A stretch of DNA of 64,000 nucleotides. Source: Noviherbaspirillum humi. Its GTDB lineage: Bacteria; Pseudomonadota; Gammaproteobacteria; Burkholderiales; Burkholderiaceae_D. The notes under the pieces are model-generated. The model was not told where the DNA came from and did not search any database. It worked only from the letters and a program-made list of their open reading frames with translations. The stretch lies in contig NZ_FZOT01000012.1 in assembly GCF_900188095.1 (NCBI RefSeq), forward strand, positions 97,524-161,523, written 5' to 3'. Of the stretch, positions 39,308 to 49,626 are shown piece by piece (the stretch's first letter is position 1; each line of letters begins with the position of its first letter). A program made the translations under genes and the position numbers.

Positions 39308-41470
39308 TCACGACTGGGCCGGCGCTGTGTTCACTGCTGCTTGCGGCGATTGCGGCGATTGCGGCGATTGCGCCGCGGTCTGGGTCAGGCGCGCCTTCAG
39401 CGCTTCGAACTCCTTCTCGAAGTCGAGCGTCTTGCGCTGGGCGCTCATGGCCATCAGCGCGCGGGTGCCGCCCTGTTCCGGCTTGAGCCAGATCCAGAGC
39501 CGGCGTTCGCGGATGTAGAACATGGCGAAAACGCCAAGCGTCAGCAGCAAGCATCCGAGGTATACCACATTCTTTCCGGGCGAGCGGGTTACCTGGAGAA
39601 CAGAAGCTTTGACTTCGGTAAATTCCTTCAGTTGCAGGTAGACCGGCGAACCATAGAAGAAGGCGTCCGAGTAGGCGTTGGCGGCCAGCTGCAGGAAGCG
39701 GCCATGCTTGTCGTCGGCGGCAATCGGCGGCAAACCTTCCTTCTCGCGCGCCGCCTGCCACAGTTCCCACAGGGTGCCGTTCAGGATTTTCATGAAGATG
39801 TCGGCCGCCTTTTCCTGTTCCTCGGTTGGCAATTTTTCCAGGAAGCGCGAAACCGCCAGGTAGCCAGCCTGCTGCTCGTTGCCGGCGAAAATGCCGAGGC
39901 CGCGCGACGCCGATTGCTGCAATTGGGCGCGCAGCTTCTCCGCATCCTCGCGGTTGCCCGGCATGGCGCGGTCGGCGTAGCGCCGGGCCGCCTTTTCCCG
40001 CAGGTCGGCATTCTGCAGGGCGGCGCGCAAGCGCATCCACTCATCCACCGAGTCCTGGTCGTCGGCTGGAATGCGCAAGTAGCGGAACGGCTCTGCCGGC
40101 GAGGTGCGTACGCCGGTCAGGAACACCCACGCGCCTTCCACCTGCACCGGCTGCATGTAGTTGTGATACTCCCGCGCCTGGCCGGTCTTGTCGCGCAGCT
40201 TGTATTGCACGCTCGGACCGACGTTCTTCAAGTCCTTGCTGTTGGCATTCTTCGCCGCCGAGCCGAGCTGCTTGTCGAGGCCGGCGCCGAAGCGTTCGTT
40301 GAAGCTTTTGCCAGCATTCACCGCCCGCACGTCCTGGCCGGCCTGCGCCATGTTTTCGACGTTGAAGGGACGGAAGCCCGACCACTCCACCGTGTACTCC
40401 TTGCCGCTGCCCAGCGCCGTTGATTCGCCAACCTCGCCTCTGATGGAGAAGGTGGCGTGGCTGCCTCCGCTCATCGGATAGCCGGTCAGGGTGAGCTTGC
40501 TGCCGCCATCCTCGAAGCTCGACTGGTACACCGCCACGCCCTTGTGGATGAGCGGTTCGTTGACCTTGATGGTGGCGGGAAAGGTCTTGCCGGTGTCGTT
40601 GTCGCGGATCACCACTTCGCTGGCGAAAAGCTTCGGCATGCCGGTGGAGTAATGTTCGATGACGAAGCGCTTGAGCTGAATGCTGAACGGCAGTTCCTGG
40701 ATCAGCACGCCGTTCTTCTGCGGGATGACGGCGGTACTGCTGGTGGCGCCTTCGGGGATCAGGGTGTTGGCGCGGAAAGTGGGATTGCCGAGGCCGAGGC
40801 GATGCTGGGGACCGATGTCGGCGATCAGGCCGTTGCCGGCAAACGGCGTCTTGCCATACATCCATTGCTGGAAGCGGATCGGCAGGTCGGAATCCAGCAA
40901 GCCGCCGATGCAGATGATGACGATGGCGCTATGGGCGAAGATGTAGCCCCACTTGTTGGCCGCGCCCTGCTTGGCGCTGATCAGGGTTGCCTCATTGCGC
41001 GCCAGGACTTTCACCTTGTAGCCGCTGGCGGCAACCACATTGGCCAACTGCTGGGTCAGGGTTGCAGGCGCGGCACCCGTGTTCCATTCGGCGCGATGAT
41101 GAAAGTTGCGCAGCGACTGCTCGCGCACGTTCTCACGCCAGCTGCGCATGTCCTTCAGCATTTTCGGCGCATTGCGCACGATGCAGAGCGAGGTCGACAC
41201 CACCAGGAAGGCCATGATCAGCAGGAACCACCAGGCCGAGTACACGGCGTACAGGCCGAGCTTGTCGAAGACGTCGAACCAGAACGGGCCGAACTGGTTG
41301 ACGTAGTTCGGCATCGGCTCGTTCTGCTTGAGCACGGTGCCGATGATGGAAGCGATGGCGATCAGCGTCAGCAGGCTGATCGCAAAGCGCATGGAGGAAA
41401 GCAGCTCGACCGCGTCGGCCAGCCAGCGCCGGCGCGTTTGCAGTTGGACGCCTGATGTGCTCGTGTTCAT
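39308..41470 (-). CDS. resB: System II cytochrome c biogenesis protein ResB (Ccs1-like)
   Basis: The 720-residue protein has membrane helices near 30-50, 75-100, about 180 and near the C-terminus, with a very large periplasmic domain between the last two. It is the partner of CcsB in heme delivery. The ATG at 41470 (MNTSTSGVQLQTRRRWL) is preferred over an upstream in-frame ATG at 41500, which overlaps a hairpin. The C-terminus ends in a cytoplasmic tail whose codons include three perfect 9-base repeats (encoding Gln-Ser-Pro). A terminator-like hairpin just before the start separates it from the cytochrome c4 gene. Confidence 0.94.
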   Translation of the reverse strand: MNTSTSGVQLQTRRRWLADAVELLSSMRFAISLLTLIAIASIIGTVLKQNEPMPNYVNQFGPFWFDVFDKLGLYAVYSAWWFLLIMAFLVVSTSLCIVRNAPKMLKDMRSWRENVREQSLRNFHHRAEWNTGAAPATLTQQLANVVAASGYKVKVLARNEATLISAKQGAANKWGYIFAHSAIVIICIGGLLDSDLPIRFQQWMYGKTPFAGNGLIADIGPQHRLGLGNPTFRANTLIPEGATSSTAVIPQKNGVLIQELPFSIQLKRFVIEHYSTGMPKLFASEVVIRDNDTGKTFPATIKVNEPLIHKGVAVYQSSFEDGGSKLTLTGYPMSGGSHATFSIRGEVGESTALGSGKEYTVEWSGFRPFNVENMAQAGQDVRAVNAGKSFNERFGAGLDKQLGSAAKNANSKDLKNVGPSVQYKLRDKTGQAREYHNYMQPVQVEGAWVFLTGVRTSPAEPFRYLRIPADDQDSVDEWMRLRAALQNADLREKAARRYADRAMPGNREDAEKLRAQLQQSASRGLGIFAGNEQQAGYLAVSRFLEKLPTEEQEKAADIFMKILNGTLWELWQAAREKEGLPPIAADDKHGRFLQLAANAYSDAFFYGSPVYLQLKEFTEVKASVLQVTRSPGKNVVYLGCLLLTLGVFAMFYIRERRLWIWLKPEQGGTRALMAMSAQRKTLDFEKEFEALKARLTQTAAQSPQSPQSPQAAVNTAPAQS
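39343..39369. repeat. Three perfect 9-base repeats inside the 3' end of resB
   Basis: The unit GCGGCGATT is repeated at 39343, 39352 and 39361, with a degenerate fourth unit beyond. On the coding strand it gives (Gln-Ser-Pro)n in the tail of ResB. The period is a multiple of three, so copy changes would keep frame. Confidence 0.9.
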
Positions 41471-41477
41471 GATGTCT

Positions 41478-41511
41478 TCAAAAAGCAAAGGGGGCGGCAT
41501 CCGCCACCCCC
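41478..41511 (-). terminator. Terminator-like hairpin between the cytochrome c4 gene and resB
   Basis: On the minus strand GGGGG-t-GGC, loop GGAT, GCC-g-CCCCC form a hairpin with one mismatch, followed by TTTGCTTTTTG. It sits immediately before the resB start, so it could partly stop transcripts coming from the cytochrome gene. Confidence 0.55.
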
Positions 41512-41537
41512 TTCCATTGTTTTCTCGCTATGTCTTG

Positions 41538-42197
41538 TTATCGCAGGCCGGCGATGTAATCCGACACGGCCGCGATTTCATCATCCGACAGGCGCTTGGC
41601 GATGGTGTTCATCTGCGCGCTGTTCTTGCGGGCGCCGGTGCGGAAGCTGGTCAGCTGGGCAACGGTGTATTCCTGGTGCTGGCCGCCGAGCCGGGCAAAC
41701 TGGGCCGGGATGCCGGCGCCCGCAGGTCCGTGGCAGCCGGCGCAGGCCGGCACGTTCTTCTCGGCAATGCCGGCGCGATAAATCTTTTTGCCCAGGTCGA
41801 TCGTATCCTTGTTCTTCGCCGCGCCCGGCTTCTGAACCTGGCGGTCGAGATAGGCGGCGATGTTCTTCATGTCTTCTTCAGTGAGCGCCTTGGAGATGGG
41901 CGTCATCACCGGATTGTTGCGGTTGGGCGTGCGGAAGTCCGACAGCTGCTTGGCCACGTACTCGGCATGCTGAGCGGCCAGCTTGGGATTCTGGACGATA
42001 GTGGAATTGCCGGCGGCGCCATGGCAGGCCACGCAGGCCGGGATGTTGCGGGCATTGTCGCCGTTCGCATAGAGGGTCTCGCCCTTGGCCGCATCCACCT
42101 TCGGCGCTGCCTTTTCTTCTGCTGCATGAGCGATGGAAGATACCGCCAGCATCGCAACGAACATGGACTTCACAAACGGTATAAACGCACGATTCAT
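41538..42197 (-). CDS. Diheme cytochrome c4
   Basis: The 219-residue periplasmic protein has a signal peptide cut near AHA-AEE (residue 25) and two class I cytochrome domains with heme sites CVACH (55-59) and CAGCH (152-156). Met ligands are probably in NNPVMTP and NSAQMNT. Cytochrome c4 carries electrons from the bc1 complex to terminal oxidases. It is divergent from engB and adjacent to resB-ccsB, which attach heme to proteins of this type. The arrangement appears common in Betaproteobacteria, from memory. Confidence 0.94.
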   Translation of the reverse strand: MNRAFIPFVKSMFVAMLAVSSIAHAAEEKAAPKVDAAKGETLYANGDNARNIPACVACHGAAGNSTIVQNPKLAAQHAEYVAKQLSDFRTPNRNNPVMTPISKALTEEDMKNIAAYLDRQVQKPGAAKNKDTIDLGKKIYRAGIAEKNVPACAGCHGPAGAGIPAQFARLGGQHQEYTVAQLTSFRTGARKNSAQMNTIAKRLSDDEIAAVSDYIAGLR

Positions 42198-42394
42198 TCA
42201 AACCCCTGGGACATGATATTAAAATTCTGGTTACCGACCCGGCTCGTGCTGCGTCTCCATCATCCCTGCGGCATCGCCGCATGATCGAAACCGCAGCTAG
42301 GCTTTTGCTTCTGTCTGGCGGCGTATCATAAGAACCCCTTATTGTACAATAGCTTCCCGGCATTTTGCCCATCCGCCTCATTTTCCCGCTCAAC

Positions 42395-43069
42395 ATGTCC
42401 CTTCTCTGGCAAGCCCGCTTTTTCACCACCGTGAACCACCTCCGGGATTTGCCCAAACTCCAGGTTCCCGAGATCGCCTTCGCCGGCCGTTCCAACGCCG
42501 GCAAGTCGACCGCCCTCAACATCCTCTGCAACCAGAAGCGGCTGGCCTTCGCCTCCAAGACGCCAGGCCGCACCCAGCACATCAACTTCTTTTCCATCGG
42601 CGGCGCCCACGTCGGCCAGCACCGCCACGATGAGACCCGCCTGGACGAAGTGCGCGCCCTGCTGGTCGACCTTCCTGGCTATGGCTATGCGGAAGTCCCC
42701 GGCGCAGCCAAGGAGCACTGGAACGCGCTGCTCGGCAACTACATCCAGCGCCGCGAGCAGCTGGCCGCGCTGGTGCTGATCATGGACGCGCGCCGGCCCT
42801 TCACCGATCTCGATCTGCAGATGCTGGAGTGGTTTGCCATAACCGGCAAGCCGGTGCATTGCCTTCTGACCAAGGCCGACAAGCTGAACCGCAATGACTC
42901 CACCAATGCGCTGCGCCAGGCGCGCACCGTGCTGCAAAGCTATGTGGATGAGACCGGCAAGCCCTTCCCGTACACGGCGCAGCTGTTTTCGGCGATCAAG
43001 CGCACTGGAATCGAGGAAGCGGATGAACGTTTGCTGTCCTTGCTGGGTCTGGACAAGACCGCTGAGTGA
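42395..43069 (+). CDS. engB: Ribosome biogenesis GTPase EngB (YsxC/YihA)
   Basis: The 224-residue GTPase has G1 [10 protein letters not shown]3 DLPGYGYA and G4 TKAD, and assists large-subunit assembly. The ATG at 42395 begins [13 protein letters not shown], the usual start; a TTG at 42365 is in frame but less likely. No Rho-independent terminator follows on the plus strand. The hairpin downstream is oriented for the other strand. Confidence 0.95.
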   Translation: MSLLWQARFFTTVNHLRDLPKLQVPEIAFAGRSNAGKSTALNILCNQKRLAFASKTPGRTQHINFFSIGGAHVGQHRHDETRLDEVRALLVDLPGYGYAEVPGAAKEHWNALLGNYIQRREQLAALVLIMDARRPFTDLDLQMLEWFAITGKPVHCLLTKADKLNRNDSTNALRQARTVLQSYVDETGKPFPYTAQLFSAIKRTGIEEADERLLSLLGLDKTAE

Positions 43070-43106
43070 AGCACTGCTTCGTTCGCACTGCTGCTTTTGA
43101 AAGGTC

Positions 43107-44324
<1,218 letters not shown>

Positions 44325-44345
44325 ATCGGTCGTACTGCTTCCGAA

Positions 44346-44379
44346 ATAAAAAAAGCGCCCGCATGACGGGCGCTTTGTT
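44346..44379. terminator. Bidirectional terminator between hemB and the peroxiredoxin gene
   Basis: The arms AGCGCCCG (44354-44361) and CGGGCGCT (44367-44374) enclose a 5-base loop. They have an A-rich tract to the left and TTTGTT to the right, serving both convergent genes. Confidence 0.85.
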
Positions 44380-44394
44380 CTGGGGCCGGCAGGA

Positions 44395-45033
44395 TTACTT
44401 GTTCGGCTGCGGGGTGAGGCGCAGATACGGACGCGGCGCAGTGTAGCCTTTCGGGAATTTCTGCTTGATCACCGCTTCGTCCTGCAGCGACAGCGGAATG
44501 ATGACGTCATCCCCATTGCGCCAGTTGCCCGGAGTGGCAACGGTGTAGCCATCGGTCAACTGCAATGCGTCGATCACGCGCAGTACTTCGTCGAAATTGC
44601 GGCCGGTGCTCATCGGATAGGTGATGATCAGGCGCACTTTCTTCTTCGGATCGATCACGAACAGCGAGCGCACGGTCATGGTCTCCGACTGGTTCGGATG
44701 GATCATGTCGTACAGCTCGGCGACCTTCTTGTCGGCATCGGCGATGATCGGGAAACCGACGACGGTCTTCTGGGTTTCCTCAATGTCCTTGATCCACTGC
44801 ACGTGCTTGTCGGCCGGGTCGACCGACAGGGCGATGGCTTTTACATTGCGCTTGTCGAAGTCGGCTTTCAGCTTGGCGGTCAGGCCGAGCTCGGTGGTGC
44901 AGACCGGGGTGAAGTCGGCCGGGTGGGAGAACAGCACCACCCAGGAATCGCCTGCCCATTCATGGAAGCGGATCTTGCCGATGGAAGAGTCCTGTTCGAA
45001 ATCGGGTGCGGTATCGCCAAGTCGCAGAGTCAT
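44395..45033 (-). CDS. 1-Cys peroxiredoxin (Prx6 family)
   Basis: The 212-residue thiol peroxidase reduces hydroperoxides. The peroxidatic Cys45 lies in HPADFTPVCTTE; Thr and a later Arg complete the PxxxTxxC...R site. No other Cys occurs, so it is a true 1-Cys enzyme and needs an external reductant. The C-terminal extension (GYTVATPGNWRNGDDVIIPLS) is typical of Prx6. The ATG at 45033 has GGAGA at good spacing and a strong promoter 29-57 bases upstream. The longer upstream frame only shadows dsbD. Confidence 0.95.
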   Translation of the reverse strand: MTLRLGDTAPDFEQDSSIGKIRFHEWAGDSWVVLFSHPADFTPVCTTELGLTAKLKADFDKRNVKAIALSVDPADKHVQWIKDIEETQKTVVGFPIIADADKKVAELYDMIHPNQSETMTVRSLFVIDPKKKVRLIITYPMSTGRNFDEVLRVIDALQLTDGYTVATPGNWRNGDDVIIPLSLQDEAVIKQKFPKGYTAPRPYLRLTPQPNK

Positions 45034-45061
45034 AGCAGTCTCCAGAGTTTGTCCAGTGGTA

Positions 45062-45090
45062 AATATAATTTCCGGCTGCCGGCAGTCCAA
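45062..45090 (-). promoter_or_regulatory. Promoter of the peroxiredoxin gene
   Basis: On the minus strand TTGGAC (45090-45085) and TATATT (45067-45062) are separated by exactly 17 bases. The start would be near 45055, leaving a leader of about 22 bases that contains the ribosome site. Confidence 0.65.
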
Positions 45091-45111
45091 GGACAGATAA
45101 GTTTGAATCTT

Positions 45112-45125
45112 ATGCAAGATTGCAT
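45112..45125. promoter_or_regulatory. Inverted repeat ATGCAA-ga-TTGCAT upstream of the peroxiredoxin promoter
   Basis: The 6-base arms have a 2-base spacer and are centred about 28 bases upstream of the -35 box. The site suits an activator or repressor dimer. It does not match the OxyR pattern. The regulator is unknown. Confidence 0.4.
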
Positions 45126-45167
45126 ATATGTCCAGCCGGGCTGCTATTGTAGTCTGCGCAGCGGCGT

Positions 45168-46973
45168 TTAGCCGCCGATGGCTGCATCGACGCTGCGCAG
45201 GAACTTGTCGGCGTCCTGGTAGCCGATGACCCGCCTGCCCTGCGCTTCCTGTCCCTGGCGATCGAAGAAGATGATGCCCGGCGGGCCAAACAGCCTGAAG
45301 CGCTTCAGCAGCGCCTTGTCGTCGGCGTCGTTGGCGGTGACGTCCGCTTGCAGCAGCACCATGCCGGCAAAGCGCTGCTGTACGCGTGGATCGGAAAAGG
45401 TCAGCTTCTCCATCTCCTTGCAGGACACGCACCAGTCGGCATAGAAGTCCAGCATCACCGGCTTGCCGCCGGCCTGCGCGATGGCCCGATCCAGGTCGGC
45501 GCCGGACTTGATGCGCTGAAACGTAACCGCATGCGATGCTGTACCGGTCAGGTGCGCCAGCGGCGCCAGCGCGTCACGGCCGCCGGTGGCAACGCCGACC
45601 AGCTGCACCAGCCCGAAAGCGGCGAGCAGCAAACCGATTGCCTTCACCGGCCAGGCTGCTGCCCTGCCCCACAAGAGGTAGGCGCCGAAGCCGATTCCGA
45701 GCGCCGCCCAGCCGAACATCGGCAATTGCGGCGGCAGCATCGGCGAAAGAATCCACAGCGCCATGCCGAGCATCAGGATGCCGAACAGATGCTTGACCGA
45801 CTCCATCCACCTACCTGCGCGCGGCAGCAAGGCGCCGGCCGACAGGCCGACCAGCAGCAGCGGCACGCTCATGCCGGCGGCCAACGAGAAGAGCGCGCTG
45901 CCGCCGATGAAGACGTCGCGCGTCTGGCTGATGTAGACCAGGGCGCCGGCCAGCGGCGCGGCGACGCAGGGCCCCACGATCAAGGCGGAAAGCGCTCCCA
46001 TGGTGAACACGCCGAGCATCCTGCCCCGGGCCTGCCTCTCCGACAACTGGCTGAGCCGGTTCTGGATGGCGGCCGGCATTTGCAGCTGATAGACGCCGAA
46101 CATCGACAAGGACAGCATCACCATCAACAACGCGAAGGCGCCCAGCATCCAGGGGTTTTGCAGCGCCGCCGAAAGGCCCTCGCCGAGCAGGCCGGCGGCC
46201 ACGCCGAGCAGCGTGTAGATCAAGGCCATGCCGAGGGAGTACATGGCCGACAGCAGCAGCGCCCGTCGCCGGCTGACGTGGCTGCCCTCCCCGACGATGA
46301 TGAACGACAGAATAGGCACCATCGGCAGCACACAGGGCGTAAAGGACAGGCCGATGCCGAGCAGCAGGAAAAGCGGCACGATGAGCACCAGGCGACCGCT
46401 TTTGAGCGAGGATTCGATGCGGCCCATGTCGGAATCGGGCTGGCTCGCTGCGGCCTGCGTGCCGGCGTTCGACACAGGCGCGGAATCGATGGCGGCGCCC
46501 GCGCCGGTGATCGCCGCCAGCAGCCCGCCGCCATTGGGCGAAAGCGTGGCGCTGGTATCGATCGGGGAGTAGCACAAGCCCTTGTCGGCGCACCCCTGGC
46601 TGGTAGCGGTCAGGGTGAAGCGTCCGGCGGCCTCGACCGGGATGCGTATGGTGACCCGCTTGCGGTAGGTCTCGACATCCTTCTTGAACGTGTCGTCGTA
46701 CTTGACCTTGGCCGGCGGAAAATCCGGCGGTCCGAGCGTCGCGCCCTCGGCCTTGAAGGCGAAGCGCTCCTTGTACATGTAGTAGCCGTCGGCGATGTCG
46801 TAGCTGACTTCCGCCGTCTTCGGATCGGCCATGCGGGCGGAAAACTTGAACGCCTTTTCCGGTTCCAGGAAGTCTTCATCGGCGCCTGCATGCAGCGGCC
46901 AGCCCCATACGGCGAAAAGCAGTGCCAGCAGTCCGGCGCGCAGCAACCGCGACAGGAAGGCGAAGTCATGCAT
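45168..46973 (-). CDS. dsbD: Thiol:disulfide interchange protein DsbD
   Basis: The 601-residue protein moves electrons from cytoplasmic thioredoxin to periplasmic thiols. It has a signal peptide (about 1-29), an N-terminal immunoglobulin-like domain with CADKGLC, an eight-helix membrane domain with Cys in FTPCVLPM and VGPCVAAPL, and a C-terminal thioredoxin domain with WCVSC. All six redox Cys are present. It overlaps cutA by 8 bases. It could also keep apocytochrome thiols reduced for the CcsB/ResB system; that link is inference. Confidence 0.97.
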   Translation of the reverse strand: MHDFAFLSRLLRAGLLALLFAVWGWPLHAGADEDFLEPEKAFKFSARMADPKTAEVSYDIADGYYMYKERFAFKAEGATLGPPDFPPAKVKYDDTFKKDVETYRKRVTIRIPVEAAGRFTLTATSQGCADKGLCYSPIDTSATLSPNGGGLLAAITGAGAAIDSAPVSNAGTQAAASQPDSDMGRIESSLKSGRLVLIVPLFLLLGIGLSFTPCVLPMVPILSFIIVGEGSHVSRRRALLLSAMYSLGMALIYTLLGVAAGLLGEGLSAALQNPWMLGAFALLMVMLSLSMFGVYQLQMPAAIQNRLSQLSERQARGRMLGVFTMGALSALIVGPCVAAPLAGALVYISQTRDVFIGGSALFSLAAGMSVPLLLVGLSAGALLPRAGRWMESVKHLFGILMLGMALWILSPMLPPQLPMFGWAALGIGFGAYLLWGRAAAWPVKAIGLLLAAFGLVQLVGVATGGRDALAPLAHLTGTASHAVTFQRIKSGADLDRAIAQAGGKPVMLDFYADWCVSCKEMEKLTFSDPRVQQRFAGMVLLQADVTANDADDKALLKRFRLFGPPGIIFFDRQGQEAQGRRVIGYQDADKFLRSVDAAIGG

Positions 46974-47298
46974 GCCGGCTTCCTCGGGTTTCGTCGGCTA
47001 CCCACGCCAGATAGGCCGGCAAGCCGGCACTGACCGGGATGGCGACGACTTCGGGCACGTCGTAAGGATGCTGCTGCCGTATCGCGGTTTCGAGTGCGTC
47101 GTAGCCGGTGGCGGGCGTCTTGATCAGCAGCGTAACCTCGGCAGCTTCTTCGACGGCACCCTGCCAGCGGTATAGGGATCGCACGCCCGGCAGGATATTG
47201 ACGCAGGCGGCGAGGCGCTGTTCGACGATATGCCGAGCCAGCGCTTGGGCGCTGGCCCCGTCGGGTAGGTTGGTCAGGACGATCAGGATTTCGCTCAT
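46966..47298 (-). CDS. cutA: Divalent-cation tolerance protein CutA
   Basis: The 110-residue trimeric protein has the family blocks AACVNILPGVRSLYRWQG, LLIKT and HPYDVPEVVAIPV, and the ending YLAWV. CutA1 has been tied to copper tolerance, but its molecular role is unsettled. It overlaps the dsbD start by 8 bases; cutA-dsbD pairing is widespread. It lies 13 bases after the ABC permease gene. Confidence 0.95.
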   Translation of the reverse strand: MSEILIVLTNLPDGASAQALARHIVEQRLAACVNILPGVRSLYRWQGAVEEAAEVTLLIKTPATGYDALETAIRQQHPYDVPEVVAIPVSAGLPAYLAWVADETRGSRHA

Positions 47299-47311
47299 GG
47301 TCGCGTCTTGG

Positions 47312-48106
47312 TCATTTGAGCAGGCGCCGGCGCGTCAATATCGTGGCGACATAGAAGCCGCCAACGCAGTAGGCCGCCAGCACCAGCAGATTGGCCAGCG
47401 GCGCAGTTGGCCAGCCGCCCAGAATCAAGGGGCGGATCAGGCTTACGGCGGCGCTCAGCGGCAACAGGCTGGCGAGCGACTGCAGCCAGCCTGGCAACTG
47501 GCTCGCCGGGTAATACACGCCGGACAGGAAGATCATCGGCGTCAGCACCAGGGTGAAGTAATAGGTAAAGAAATCGTAGCCCTTCGCCAGCGCATTCACA
47601 ACCAAGCCGAGAGAGGCGAAGGTCATTCCAATCAGAAACAACAGCGGCAGCACGACGAGCGATTGCGGATGCAGGCCTATCCCGAGCAGGAAGATGACGC
47701 CGAGGATGGCGGTGCCCGAAAACAGCGACTTGGTGCCGGCCCATAACATCTCGGCGAGTATCACATCGTCCAGCGCCAGCGGCGCATTCAGCAAGGCTTC
47801 CCAGGTCTTCTGCACATGCATTCGCGAGAAGGCGGAGTACAGGGCTTCGAAGGAGGCAGCCATCATCACTGACATGCAGATCGAGCCGGAGGCAAGGAAT
47901 TGTATGTACGGCACACCATCGATGGTCTTGAGCAGGCTGCCGAGGCCATAACCGAAAGCCACCAGCGTGATCAGCGGATCGGCAATATTGCCCAGCACGC
48001 TGGCGACGGCGAGCTTGCGCCACACCAGGAAATTGCGGCGCCAGATCGGCAGGAAGCGAAGCGAAAATTGCGGCAGGTTGTAATGGGAGCGGCGGGTCTC
48101 AGTCAC
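47312..48106 (-). CDS. ABC-2 type permease, NodJ-like
   Basis: The 264-residue inner-membrane protein has six hydrophobic segments of the ABC-2 type ([38 protein letters not shown]). The start is GTG at 48106 with AAGGGA upstream, inside the last codons of the ATPase gene (8-base overlap). It forms an exporter with the ATPase. Rhizobial NodIJ exports lipo-oligosaccharides, but many non-symbiotic betaproteobacteria have NodIJ-like pairs, so the substrate here is unknown. Confidence 0.88.
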   Translation of the reverse strand: MTETRRSHYNLPQFSLRFLPIWRRNFLVWRKLAVASVLGNIADPLITLVAFGYGLGSLLKTIDGVPYIQFLASGSICMSVMMAASFEALYSAFSRMHVQKTWEALLNAPLALDDVILAEMLWAGTKSLFSGTAILGVIFLLGIGLHPQSLVVLPLLFLIGMTFASLGLVVNALAKGYDFFTYYFTLVLTPMIFLSGVYYPASQLPGWLQSLASLLPLSAAVSLIRPLILGGWPTAPLANLLVLAAYCVGGFYVATILTRRRLLK

Positions 48107-49028
48107 GCATTTCCCTTCCAGTGAGTTTGAGGAACAGGTCTTCCAGATTGGCCGGCCGGTGCAGGTAGCGCACCCCGGCAGCGTGCTGCAGGCTTTCCAG
48201 CAGCGGCTTGGCATCGTTGGTATAGCAAAACACCGTCTCGCCACTGATTTCCACCCGGGCCGCAAGCTCCTTTCCCTGGGCATGCCAGGCGAGTGCATTC
48301 TCGCCATAGACTTCGACGACCTCTGATTCGATATGCTGGCGGATGAGTTCCCGGGGCGGGCCTTCGGCGATCAGGCGGCCATGATCGATCACGGCGAGGC
48401 GGTCGCAGAGACGCTCGGCTTCATCCATGAAATGGGTGGTCAGCAGAATGGTCTTGCCCTGGTTGAGCAGCGTCTTCAGCCGTTCCCAGATCAGATGCCG
48501 CGCCTGCGGATCGAGCCCCGTGGTGGGTTCGTCCATGAAGATCAGATCGGGGTCGTTCACCAGTGCCCGCGCCAGGGTCAGACGCCGCTTCATGCCCCCC
48601 GACAGCTCGCCGATGTTGGCGTCGCGCTTGCTGGTCAGGCTGGCAAATTCCAGCAGCTTGGGAATGCGCTCTTCGATCACCTTCTCACCGATGCCGAAGT
48701 AGCGGCCGAATACCCGGAGGTTTTCTGCCACGGTGAAATCGGGATCGAGATTATCTCCCTGCGGCACCACGCCCACACGCACCCTCGCCTGCCGGGCCCG
48801 CGCCGGGATGGGTTCGCCCACCAGGGAAATGCTGCCGCCATCGGGTTCAGTCAGGCCGAGGCAGAGCCGCAGCGTGGTGGTTTTACCGGCGCCGTTCGGT
48901 CCGAGCAAACCATAGCACTCGCCCGGCCGCAATTGGAATGTCAGACCGTCGACCACGATGAAACGCTGATCGCCATCGCCGTAGAATTTTTGCAGCTGAT
49001 TGACTGCCAGGATGCTGTCGTCGCGCAT
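48099..49028 (-). CDS. ABC transporter ATP-binding protein, NodI/DrrA-like
   Basis: The 309-residue ATPase has Walker A GPNGAGKT, the Q-loop (VVPQGDNLD), [15 protein letters not shown], Walker [14 protein letters not shown] and a C-terminal extension of about 80 residues as in NodI and DrrA-type exporters. The ATG at 49028 begins [17 protein letters not shown]. The following permease gene overlaps by 8 bases. The gene lies just downstream of the rplQ terminator, so it needs its own promoter, which I could not place. Confidence 0.9.
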   Translation of the reverse strand: MRDDSILAVNQLQKFYGDGDQRFIVVDGLTFQLRPGECYGLLGPNGAGKTTTLRLCLGLTEPDGGSISLVGEPIPARARQARVRVGVVPQGDNLDPDFTVAENLRVFGRYFGIGEKVIEERIPKLLEFASLTSKRDANIGELSGGMKRRLTLARALVNDPDLIFMDEPTTGLDPQARHLIWERLKTLLNQGKTILLTTHFMDEAERLCDRLAVIDHGRLIAEGPPRELIRQHIESEVVEVYGENALAWHAQGKELAARVEISGETVFCYTNDAKPLLESLQHAAGVRYLHRPANLEDLFLKLTGREMRD

Positions 49029-49101
49029 GTCCGCTATCAGAGTTCGCTTCAGTCCGACATCTTGCCACAGACGCCGCGCACGCACGCTGCGCCAGAAAAG
49101 C

Positions 49102-49128
49102 AAAAAGCCAGGCGATCAGCCTGGCTTT
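49102..49128 (-). terminator. Rho-independent terminator ending the alpha operon after rplQ
   Basis: The arms AGCCAGGC/GCCTGGCT (49126-49119 and 49113-49106) enclose a 5-base loop and are followed on the minus strand by TTTTTG. Confidence 0.85.
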
Positions 49129-49148
49129 ACATTGACGCGGTGACTTTA

Positions 49149-49544
49149 TTACTCAGCGGTCGGGACGTCAGCTTCGGCGCTGACTTCCGGACGATCGACC
49201 AGCTCGACGAAGGCCATCGGTGCGTTGTCGCCCTGACGGAAACCCATCTTCAGGATGCGCAGGTAGCCGCCGTTGCGGTTGGCGTAGCGGGGACCGAGTT
49301 CGGAGAAGAGCTTGAGCACGATCTCGCGGTCGCGCAGACGGGAGAAAGCCAGACGCTTGTTCGCCAGGGAGTCGGTCTTGCCGAGCGTCAGGATCGGCTC
49401 GACGACGCGGCGCAGTTCCTTTGCCTTCGGCAGGGTGGTCTTGATTGCCTCGTGGCGCAGCAGCGATACGGACATGTTGCGCAGCATGGCGAGACGGTGG
49501 GAAGAAGTACGGTTCAGCTTGCGAAGGCCGTGACGGTGACGCAT
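49149..49544 (-). CDS. rplQ: 50S ribosomal protein L17 (bL17)
   Basis: The 131-residue protein opens [20 protein letters not shown], the near-invariant start, and has the [19 protein letters not shown] block. It lies near the tunnel exit of the large subunit. Last gene of the alpha operon, after a 191-base gap from rpoA that contains a terminator-like hairpin. The C-terminus has a short acidic tail. Confidence 0.98.
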   Translation of the reverse strand: MRHRHGLRKLNRTSSHRLAMLRNMSVSLLRHEAIKTTLPKAKELRRVVEPILTLGKTDSLANKRLAFSRLRDREIVLKLFSELGPRYANRNGGYLRILKMGFRQGDNAPMAFVELVDRPEVSAEADVPTAE

Positions 49545-49626
49545 GGTGTTTTCCTTTCGGGTTTAGTTTGAATCCAGCTCTTCTATCGGCTTCCAGGGAG
49601 GCCGCGGGCCGGTAAATATCGATGAC

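Noticed and set aside
42267..42281. TGCGGC-atc-GCCGCA dyad between the cytochrome c4 gene and engB as an operator
   Set aside because: Short GC palindromes are frequent in this GC-rich DNA, and it is not aligned with any recognisable promoter.
45112..45125. OxyR site upstream of the peroxiredoxin gene
   Set aside because: The dyad is ATGCAA-ga-TTGCAT and lacks the spaced ATAG/CTAT elements of OxyR sites.
47312..49028. Symbiosis (nodulation) locus
   Set aside because: Only the generic NodIJ-like exporter is present; there are no nodABC-type genes and the neighbours are housekeeping.
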